NCBI GenBank assembly: GCA_002704665.1
Contig: PAHB01000038.1
Location: 1 to 12,382, forward strand
Origin: Pseudomonadota bacterium
Lineage (GTDB): Bacteria; Pseudomonadota; Gammaproteobacteria; Burkholderiales; Eutrophovitaceae
DNA length: 12,382 bases
Direction: 5' to 3'
A program made the translations under genes and the position numbers. The stretch's first letter is position 1, and each line of letters opens with the position of its first letter. Shown piece by piece: positions 6,308 to 12,382 of this stretch. The notes below the pieces were generated by a model. The model saw only the letters and a program-made list of their open reading frames with translations. It had not been told where the DNA came from and made no database searches.

Positions 6308-7106
6308 CCCTTGCTGTTGTACATGAGTTATCAAGAAATTTTTTTATTACCTCCAACGTTTGGTCTGGATACTCAAGGTGAGGGCTGTGCCCGCAGTTCG
6401 GTATTATTTCTTTCTCAACCGAGAATGGGATAGTGTTTTCAATAGCGGTGATTTGACTCAAAGACCCGTATTGATCGTTTTCACCTTGAATTATTAAAAG
6501 CGGTGTAGAAATTTGGGAAAGGCTCTCAACGATATTCCATTCCCCAAATTCAGTACTCAACCATACATTGCTCCATTGCGAGAACAAATCATCTGTATCA
6601 GTATGATAAGCAGATAATTTTTCTCTGAACCGTGCGTTTTGGAATTGCGTACGCGCTTGCCTAATTCCTGATAACGTAAGCTCCTCGACAAAAACATGTG
6701 GAGCTATGGCGATTAATCCAGCCAAATTATGACTGTTCTTTGATGCATATATTAATGCGATGCTGGCGCCATCACTATGCCCTACCAGTATTGGTTTCTT
6801 AATACCGAAAAAATCAAGAATTTTCGGAAGTATTTCGATTGCCTCGTTACGCAAATAATCTTTATTTCGAGGAATATCCAACTTTTCAGATGATCCGTGA
6901 CCATGCCGTGAGTACACAAATGCATTACTGTTAGTCAATTTTACAAGCAGTGATGGAAATTTTTTCCACATTGCTATAGAGCCTAGCCCTTCATGAAGAA
7001 AAACGATTACTTGATTAGTTGAAATGCGTGATGAATTGTCAGAGGCGTTATCAATCCAAAGGTAATCTATCCGTTTGTTCAAAACCTTCAAGCTATCCTG
7101 CCGCAA
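6297..7106 (-). CDS. Alpha/beta-fold hydrolase with Ser-Asp-His triad, TTG start
   Basis: This 269-residue serine alpha/beta hydrolase would be cytoplasmic; no signal peptide is visible. The oxyanion segment is LHEGLGS (37-43), the nucleophile elbow is GHSDGAS (109-115) with Ser111, the acid is Asp211 in QGENDQYG, and the base is His240 in NCGHSPHLEYP. HEGLG instead of the usual HGxxG marks a recognisable subfamily often seen near aromatic or acid catabolism genes (from memory), but the substrate is unknown; an ester, thioester or lactone is likely. The only usable starts are TTG codons. The in-frame stop at 7182-7184 leaves no ATG or GTG before TTG at 7106, which has GGGGA 8 nt upstream; TTG codons at residues 6 and 9 are alternatives. 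It sits 41 nt after the RND pump gene on the same strand and may be co-transcribed, yet its 3' end overlaps the FAD dehydrogenase tail to tail. Confidence 0.82.
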   Translation of the reverse strand: MRQDSLKVLNKRIDYLWIDNASDNSSRISTNQVIVFLHEGLGSIAMWKKFPSLLVKLTNSNAFVYSRHGHGSSEKLDIPRNKDYLRNEAIEILPKILDFFGIKKPILVGHSDGASIALIYASKNSHNLAGLIAIAPHVFVEELTLSGIRQARTQFQNARFREKLSAYHTDTDDLFSQWSNVWLSTEFGEWNIVESLSQISTPLLIIQGENDQYGSLSQITAIENTIPFSVEKEIIPNCGHSPHLEYPDQTLEVIKKFLDNSCTTARAKD

Positions 7107-7114
7107 TATTTTGG

Positions 7115-7119
7115 TCCCC
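7115..7119 (-). promoter_or_regulatory. Shine-Dalgarno supporting a TTG start of the alpha/beta hydrolase
   Basis: The minus strand reads GGGGA, 8 nt before TTG at 7106. It is the best ribosome-binding candidate in the 41-nt gap after the pump gene, and no ATG or GTG is available in frame upstream. Confidence 0.4.
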
Positions 7120-7147
7120 GTTTTATTTTGTTTTAAACATCGATCCG

Positions 7148-10100
7148 CTACGAAACACTCCCTGCGACTGTTGTTCCCAGATTACCATCCTTCTCGATAT
7201 GTGGAGTTTTTCTGACAATTATTAAATAGAAAACTGGAATAATAAACAATGTTAGCAAAGTACCCAGCGCCATTCCTCCAACTATCACCCACCCTATTGC
7301 CTGTCGCGCTTCTGCGCCTGCGCCCACTGACAATGCCAAAGGCAGTGCTCCTAAGACTGTAGCAAAAGTCGTCATTAGAATTGGACGTAGTCTGAGTGAG
7401 CATGCCTCAACCGTGGCTTCAAATTTAGGAAGACCCCGTCTTCTTAATTGGTTAGCAAATTCTACAATCAATATACCATGTTTTGTTATAAGTCCCACCA
7501 GCATTACCAAGCCTATCCTAGTATATACATTCAAGCTTCCTCCTCCACCCATCTTAGAGTTGACGTACATTGCTAATAAAGCTCCGGTGAACGCGAGTGG
7601 AACGGTGAGCATGATAACAAAAGGTCCCACAAAACTTTCAAATTGTGCAGCTAATACCAGATAGATGAATATCAGGGCTAGTACTAGCGTCACGTACATA
7701 TCCATACCAGTTTCGCGGAACTCACGAGACTGTCCGTTGAGATCCGTTATTATCCCAGGTGGAAGCATTTCCTCAGCCACGTCATCCATCTTGTCTAGCA
7801 CGTCTCCCAAACTGTACCCAGGACTAACATTGCCTGTAATAGTAGCTGCACGAAATTTGTTAAAGTGGTTAAGCTCCTTTGGAGCAACCGACTCAACGAG
7901 CTGAACAATGTTAGACAATTGAACTAAATCGCCTGTTGAACTCCGAACATAAATCGAGGTAAGGTCCGTCGGCTGTCGACGGTCCTGCTCTTCCATTTGG
8001 ACCACAACATCATATTGCTTTCCCTCTCGCTTGTAGCGAGTAACGTTTCTACCACCAAGCAAAATCTCCAAAGTACTGCCAATATTATCCATTGAGACTC
8101 CAAGAGCAGCTGCTTTATCACGATCAACATTCACCTTAAGCTGCGGTTTATTGAGTTTTAGGTCAGTATCTAGTCCGTTAACCCCGGGATATTTCGACAT
8201 TTCCGCCATAATCTTGTTAACGTGGCCCTGCAATTCGGCATAACTTGTCCCATAAACCACATACTCAACTTGTTTCGAAAGAAAGCTTGCTCCGAGAGAG
8301 GGTGGATTTACTGAAAAGCTAATTACGCCGGGTAATCCGCCAAACAACTTAGGAGTAAGTTCCTTTGTAATTTCCATCTGTTTTTTGTTTCTTTGATCCC
8401 AATGTTTCAATACAGCAAACCCAATTGCAAAGTTGACCGGATTTGGTCTATCCAGACCAGGAGCGACCACTTCAAAAAGGGTGTCAACCTCCGGGATCTC
8501 GTTAATCATTTGACCAATAACCCGCATGTAACGGTCGGTGTATTGCATAGTAGATCCCTCGGGCGCGACAGCAAAGGCCATAAATACTCCTCTGTCCTCT
8601 ACGGGTGATAACTCCGACTTGAGTTCTAAAAATAACCAAGTCATTCCCGCAAAAATCCCGAAAAACAAAACCACAATAAGGGTGCTAGCTCTCAGAGCAC
8701 CTCTCAATAAAAAACGGTATCCGGAATTCATACTATGGAAAAAACGTTCGGTAGTTAAATAAAACTTTCCTCGGTTATCACTGTCTTTCAGGAGCTTTGA
8801 ACACATCATAGGGGTTAAGGTGAGGGCAACAAATCCAGAAACAAGAACGGCCGCAGCAACCGTCAAAGCAAATTCAATGAATAATTGACCAACTCTTCCA
8901 CTCATAAAAACCAATGGAGCAAACACCGCTACCAAAGTGATTGTCATTGCCATTACCGCAAACCCAATCTCTTTAGAACCAATCAATGCGGCATTATAAG
9001 GCGATTCACCCCCCTCCACTTGTCGGTGAATATTTTCAAGCATCACTATTGCATCGTCAACGACTAGCCCCACCGCGAGTACAATCCCCAATAAAGTTAA
9101 AACATTTACAGAAAAACCCATCGCGTATAAGAAGAAAAAGGAGCCAATAAGTGAGACGGGAATTGTAATCGCAGGAATAAAAGAAGCTCTGATGTTTCTT
9201 AAAAAAACAAAAATAACCAAGACTACTAGGGCCAGCGCCTCTAAAAGGACCTTAAAAACAGCCAATATTGATGCATCAATGAACTCAGAGTTATCTACAA
9301 CCACATACGCGCTCATACCTTCAGGTAATCCCGCTGCAAGTTTCGGGACCAGCTCTCTAACTCCTTTCGCAATCGCCAAAGTGTTACCAGTAGACTGTTT
9401 TACCACTCCTAATCCAATCGCCTCATTGCCTCTAACCCGCACTATCTTTCTATTCTCGTAGGGTCCTGGCGCCGCATATCCAACATCTTTAAGCCTAATA
9501 GGGTACCCATCACTCTCTTTTATAATCATGTTATTGAACGCCTCTGGGCTGCCTAGGTCGGTTTTTGCCAAGACAGTCAATTCTCTCTCTGAACTTTCAA
9601 TGCGCCCTCCAGGAGAATCCAAGTTTTGCTGATATAGTGCCCGCTCCACGTCTTGCGCGCTCAAACCAAGAGCCGCTAAACGATCACGATCCAACCATAT
9701 TCTCATCGCGTATTTTCTCTCACCTCCGATTATCACGGTTGCCACACCGGGAACGGTCTTGATCGGATCAACAAGATATCTGTCACTGTAGTCCGATAGT
9801 TCCATCGGAGAGTGGCGGTCACTAGTAACAGCGATCCACATTACTGGCCAAGCATCGGCTTCAATTTTTCGAACCACTGGATCGTCAGCCTGACTAGGCA
9901 GCAACACTTTGACCCTCGAAACCCGGTCCCTTACGTCGTTCGCTGCAGCATCCACATCTCGTTTTATATTAAATGTGACTGTGATCTTGCTGACCTCTTC
10001 ACGACTTTGGGACTTTATAGTTTTGATACCCTCTATCCCTGAAAGAGCATCCTCAATAGGGGTGGTAATAACGCTCTCGACTATCTCTGCCGTAGCCCCT

Positions 10101-10255
10101 TTGTAGACAGTTCGCACTGAAACAGTAGGAGGATCAATTTTCGGGTACTCCCTGACAGATAACCGATCAAAACATATCAACCCCAAAAGAACAATTATCA
10201 AACTCATAACCGTTGCCAAAACTGGCCTTCTAATCGAGATATCCGAGATAATCAT
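7148..10255 (-). CDS. RND efflux pump inner-membrane transporter (AcrB/MexB-type, HAE1 family)
   Basis: This 1035-residue protein is a complete resistance-nodulation-division transporter, which uses proton influx to push hydrophobic or amphiphilic compounds out through a tripartite complex. It begins with the family hallmark of a short cytoplasmic helix before TM1 (SDISIRRPVLATVMSL, 4-19). Two large periplasmic halves (about 31-335 and 546-855) are separated by membrane blocks at about 336-490 and 522-545, with a last block at about 856-1015. Proton-relay residues are intact: Asp400-Asp401 in TM4 (GLVVDDAIVMLE), Lys925 in TM10 (GLITKHGIL) and Thr963, at the same 38-residue distance from the Lys as in AcrB. 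The gene follows the adaptor gene after 30 nt, so the two form an operon. No TolC-type outer-membrane gene or local regulator is in view. Substrates cannot be predicted; drug, solvent or detergent export is the family norm. Confidence 0.95.
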   Translation of the reverse strand: MIISDISIRRPVLATVMSLIIVLLGLICFDRLSVREYPKIDPPTVSVRTVYKGATAEIVESVITTPIEDALSGIEGIKTIKSQSREEVSKITVTFNIKRDVDAAANDVRDRVSRVKVLLPSQADDPVVRKIEADAWPVMWIAVTSDRHSPMELSDYSDRYLVDPIKTVPGVATVIIGGERKYAMRIWLDRDRLAALGLSAQDVERALYQQNLDSPGGRIESSERELTVLAKTDLGSPEAFNNMIIKESDGYPIRLKDVGYAAPGPYENRKIVRVRGNEAIGLGVVKQSTGNTLAIAKGVRELVPKLAAGLPEGMSAYVVVDNSEFIDASILAVFKVLLEALALVVLVIFVFLRNIRASFIPAITIPVSLIGSFFFLYAMGFSVNVLTLLGIVLAVGLVVDDAIVMLENIHRQVEGGESPYNAALIGSKEIGFAVMAMTITLVAVFAPLVFMSGRVGQLFIEFALTVAAAVLVSGFVALTLTPMMCSKLLKDSDNRGKFYLTTERFFHSMNSGYRFLLRGALRASTLIVVLFFGIFAGMTWLFLELKSELSPVEDRGVFMAFAVAPEGSTMQYTDRYMRVIGQMINEIPEVDTLFEVVAPGLDRPNPVNFAIGFAVLKHWDQRNKKQMEITKELTPKLFGGLPGVISFSVNPPSLGASFLSKQVEYVVYGTSYAELQGHVNKIMAEMSKYPGVNGLDTDLKLNKPQLKVNVDRDKAAALGVSMDNIGSTLEILLGGRNVTRYKREGKQYDVVVQMEEQDRRQPTDLTSIYVRSSTGDLVQLSNIVQLVESVAPKELNHFNKFRAATITGNVSPGYSLGDVLDKMDDVAEEMLPPGIITDLNGQSREFRETGMDMYVTLVLALIFIYLVLAAQFESFVGPFVIMLTVPLAFTGALLAMYVNSKMGGGGSLNVYTRIGLVMLVGLITKHGILIVEFANQLRRRGLPKFEATVEACSLRLRPILMTTFATVLGALPLALSVGAGAEARQAIGWVIVGGMALGTLLTLFIIPVFYLIIVRKTPHIEKDGNLGTTVAGSVS

Positions 10256-10285
10256 ACTAGCACCGAGCCCATAGTTTACTAAATC

Positions 10286-11434
10286 CTAACTTTTTCTATC
10301 CGATTTAGGCGTATCGCCCGAGGGCATTTTCTTTTGCCCATCCGGTCCTCCGCTGCCCAGAACCATAACGGGAGCACCATCTCTCAATTTAATCTGCCCC
10401 TCGGTTACAACAACATCCCCTGACTCTAACCCACTGTTGATTTCGACAGTTCCAGGTTGTCTTTTACCAACAACCACTTCCGTTAATTTCACAATCCCAT
10501 TAACCACTTTAAAAACGTAATTTTGAGTACCTTGTGGCCACAAAGCCTGCTCAGGCACCGTTATTGCATTGGGCCTTATATCAAGTGTGAGTGAAACTCG
10601 AGCAAACATGCCCGGCTTCAACTTTCCAAGTTTATTTGAAATCCTAGCCCGCATTAAGACCGTCCGGGTAGTCTCATCAACCGCCGGCTGAACAGCGTAA
10701 ACTCTGCCACTAAAGTTCTCCTTGGGGTAAGCATCCAGCTTTAAAGAGACTTGAGGCCTTCCTTTAATCTGGGATAGGTACACTTCGGGTACCCTAAAAT
10801 CAACTTTTATGGAGGATATATTTTCCAACCTTACAATATCGGCGCCTGCTCGCACGTAGGCCCCCGGACTAACTTCTCTAAGTCCTAAGATTCCAGAGAA
10901 TGGAGCAGTAATCTTTGTTTTGTTTAAAACTGACAGTGCCTCCTCAACTCTTGCAGCAAGCTTTTCGACGGCTCCCTGCTGAATATCCAATGCTTCTTTG
11001 CTTATGAATTCCTGTTCAAATAACTCCTGGAGTCTGTCAAACCTTTGTTGCTCTGTTCGCAAGTCCGCCTTAATGGCATTTAGTTGTGCAGTATATTCAG
11101 AGCTATCAATAGTTACCAGCTGCGCCCCCGCTTTCACAGCTTGGCCTTCAGCAAAATGCAAAAATGTGATTCTTCCGTCTATTTCGGGGCGAATAACCAC
11201 CGACTCCTCCGCCAAGAGAGAACCTATAGCCGTGACTTTATCTACTACTCTTTCTACTCGGACTTTTTCAGCTTTTACGGGCAAACCCCTCGGGGGTTTT
11301 TCCTTTTTTGCCTTACCCTCAGCCGCTTTAACCGATTCTGCTTTTGAAGAAACACTATCGGAAGCACCGCAGCCCACGAAAACGGTAACAAAAAAAATCG
11401 ATAAAACCACAAAACTTAGCAGCTTTTTTTTCAT
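10286..11434 (-). CDS. RND efflux periplasmic adaptor (membrane fusion protein), lipoprotein
   Basis: This 382-residue HlyD/AcrA-type adaptor links the RND pump to an outer-membrane channel. The N-terminus has MKKK, a hydrophobic core and a lipobox-like VFVGC, so the mature protein should start at lipid-modified Cys22. A Lys/Ala/Ser-rich linker (about 25-55) follows. The lipoyl half-motifs flank a helical hairpin: IRPEIDGRITFLHFAEGQAV (81-100), a coiled coil at about 112-168 rich in Gln/Glu/Leu, then ITAPFSGILGLREVSPGAYV. The beta-barrel and membrane-proximal domains follow (VDFRVPE, KPGMFARVSL, VPEQAL). The tail is Gly/Lys/Pro/Ser-rich and looks disordered. It is the first gene of the efflux operon, 30 nt before the pump gene, with AAAGGAAAG about 9 nt before the ATG. 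The architecture is complete. Confidence 0.93.
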   Translation of the reverse strand: MKKKLLSFVVLSIFFVTVFVGCGASDSVSSKAESVKAAEGKAKKEKPPRGLPVKAEKVRVERVVDKVTAIGSLLAEESVVIRPEIDGRITFLHFAEGQAVKAGAQLVTIDSSEYTAQLNAIKADLRTEQQRFDRLQELFEQEFISKEALDIQQGAVEKLAARVEEALSVLNKTKITAPFSGILGLREVSPGAYVRAGADIVRLENISSIKVDFRVPEVYLSQIKGRPQVSLKLDAYPKENFSGRVYAVQPAVDETTRTVLMRARISNKLGKLKPGMFARVSLTLDIRPNAITVPEQALWPQGTQNYVFKVVNGIVKLTEVVVGKRQPGTVEINSGLESGDVVVTEGQIKLRDGAPVMVLGSGGPDGQKKMPSGDTPKSDRKS

Positions 11435-11632
11435 ATAAATCTACTTTCCTTTGTTACGGAGATTCACTGCGCACATAAAATATCTAGTTTTACCTACCCC
11501 AAAAGGCCAAACCATATTACAGAAGATATAATCAATGAATTCAAACTTCAGCCTTATACTGTAGCCCTATTCACCCCCCTCGCACAACCTCTCCTCACAA
11601 AGATCTATACACAATATTGAAACGGAAAACAT
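11435..11632. other. Intergenic region between leuA and the efflux operon
   Basis: These 198 bp lie upstream of the adaptor gene and downstream of leuA, both on the minus strand. No gene and no convincing leuA terminator hairpin was found. The best minus-strand promoter candidate is weak: TTGAAT (11539-11544) and TAATAT (11514-11519), separated by 19 nt. A TATAAG-like hexamer further upstream lacks a partner. No clear operator palindrome is visible. Confidence 0.35.
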
Positions 11633-12382
11633 TTAGCTTTGAGGATTAATCCTATCCATTCCTGCGCTTAGCTTGTTTAGAGCATCAAGATAGGCCTTTG
11701 CAGATGCCACAATTATATCCGTATCCGCTCCTTGGCCGTTTACTACCTTACCCGATTTTGATAATCTTACACCAACCTCTCCTTGTGAATCTGTTCCACG
11801 GGTTATTGCGTTAACCGAATAAAGCTCGAGATCAACGCCACTAGATAAAACTAACTCTATTGCTTTGAATGTTGCATCTATCGGACCACTACCAGTAGCC
11901 TCCGATGATTTTTCTTGCCCATCAATGCTTAAAACTAATCGAGCTATTGGGACTTCACCCGTCTCAGTTAGTACCTTCATGGATAGAAGTTTATATTTTT
12001 CGGCGGTTTCCCCTCTAACGTTATCGGTCGCTAACATCATCAAATCTTCATCGAAGATTTCATGCTTTTTATCAGCCAAATCTTTAAACTCTCTGAACGC
12101 TACGTTTAAAGCCTCCTCTGTATCAATTTTAATCCCCAAATCAGCTAATCTCTGCTTGAACGCAGTTCGACCAGAATGTTTTACGAGAACCAATTGATTG
12201 GTGGACCACCCAACATCCTCTGCCCTCATAATCTCATAAGTTTCCCTATGCTTTATAACGCCATCTTGATGAATACCCGACTCGTGGGCAAAAGCATTGG
12301 CGCCAACTATTGCTTTATTAGGCTGTACCGGAAAACCTGTGATAGCCGATACCATCTTAGAGGCTGGAACAATTTGGCTAGA
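11633..12382 (-). CDS. leuA: 2-Isopropylmalate synthase, C-terminal part (N-terminus beyond the window)
   Basis: LeuA condenses acetyl-CoA with 2-oxoisovalerate, the first committed step of leucine synthesis. The frame is open to the right edge: nine codons upstream of the Met at 12355 continue the family sequence, so that Met is internal and 249 residues are visible. The end of the catalytic region and linker is recognisable from PVQPNKAIVGANAFAHESG and IHQDGVIKH (about 18-43), with the family linker ETYEIMRAEDVGW. The rest is the C-terminal LeuA regulatory (leucine-binding) domain, from about residue 130, with GSGPIDATFKAIE, LELYSVNAITRGTDSQGEV and VNGQGADTDIIVASAKAYLDALNKL. The full-length protein is usually about 500-520 residues, so roughly half is missing to the right. 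The presence of the regulatory domain suggests normal leucine feedback. No link to the neighbouring efflux genes is evident. Confidence 0.95.
   Translation of the reverse strand, partial: SSQIVPASKMVSAITGFPVQPNKAIVGANAFAHESGIHQDGVIKHRETYEIMRAEDVGWSTNQLVLVKHSGRTAFKQRLADLGIKIDTEEALNVAFREFKDLADKKHEIFDEDLMMLATDNVRGETAEKYKLLSMKVLTETGEVPIARLVLSIDGQEKSSEATGSGPIDATFKAIELVLSSGVDLELYSVNAITRGTDSQGEVGVRLSKSGKVVNGQGADTDIIVASAKAYLDALNKLSAGMDRINPQS

Noticed and set aside
10252..10272. Six-codon mini reading frame (MGSVLV) on the minus strand whose stop overlaps the RND pump start as ATGA
   Set aside because: It has no ribosome-binding site, is extremely short, and such overlaps arise by chance. The pump gene can be translated from its own start after the adaptor gene.
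10998..11438. Long open frame on the plus strand opposite the adaptor gene (146 codons)
   Set aside because: It is antisense to a well-supported lipoprotein adaptor gene, is rich in Ser/Thr/Cys as complementary-frame translations often are, and shows no family motif.
1..12382. Search for mobile elements, CRISPR arrays, tRNA/rRNA genes, toxin-antitoxin or defence genes
   Set aside because: No transposase, integrase, terminal repeat, regularly spaced repeat, tRNA-like cloverleaf or defence-family motif was seen on either strand.

Overview
The window comes from a Gram-negative bacterium, most likely a proteobacterium. It encodes an RND inner-membrane pump with a lipoprotein periplasmic adaptor, which requires a two-membrane envelope. 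The core enzyme LeuA and a close full-length homologue of Pseudomonas-type mandelate racemase fit the same assignment. By eye the DNA is moderately AT-rich, with no abrupt change in composition, no mobile element, no RNA gene and no CRISPR. The genus cannot be named from the sequence.

Layout, left to right. (1) Positions 1-2739, minus strand: an operon-like run reading leftwards, made of a class I/II aminotransferase, a haloacetate/fluoroacetate dehalogenase-type alpha/beta hydrolase, and a secreted Sel1-repeat protein cut by the window edge. (2) Positions 2740-2843: a divergent promoter region. (3) Positions 2844-6307, plus strand: three closely spaced genes for a ketopantoate-reductase-like enzyme, a mandelate-racemase-like enzyme of the enolase superfamily, and an FAD-dependent D-2-hydroxyacid dehydrogenase (D-lactate/glycolate oxidase type). 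(4) Positions 6297-11434, minus strand: an RND efflux adaptor and pump, followed by an alpha/beta hydrolase whose 3' end overlaps the FAD dehydrogenase gene tail to tail by 11 bp. (5) Positions 11633-12382, minus strand: the C-terminal part of leuA (2-isopropylmalate synthase), cut by the right edge.

How the genes may work together (inference): the plus-strand cluster looks like a catabolic module for 2-hydroxy acids. A racemase/dehydratase-type enzyme could present a D-hydroxy acid or keto acid, and the FAD dehydrogenase would oxidise D-hydroxy acids to 2-oxo acids. The KPR-like enzyme could interconvert a keto and a hydroxy acid. On the divergent side, the dehalogenase would turn a haloacetate into glycolate, another possible substrate of the FAD enzyme, and the aminotransferase could aminate a resulting 2-oxo acid. 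The efflux operon and leuA appear to be unrelated neighbours.

No wholly new system is evident. The most notable features are two enzymes that keep their family fold and most of the active site but have changed key residues. The mandelate-racemase homologue has Arg in place of the catalytic Lys166, and the KPR homologue lacks two substrate-binding Asn. Both suggest substrates other than the textbook ones.
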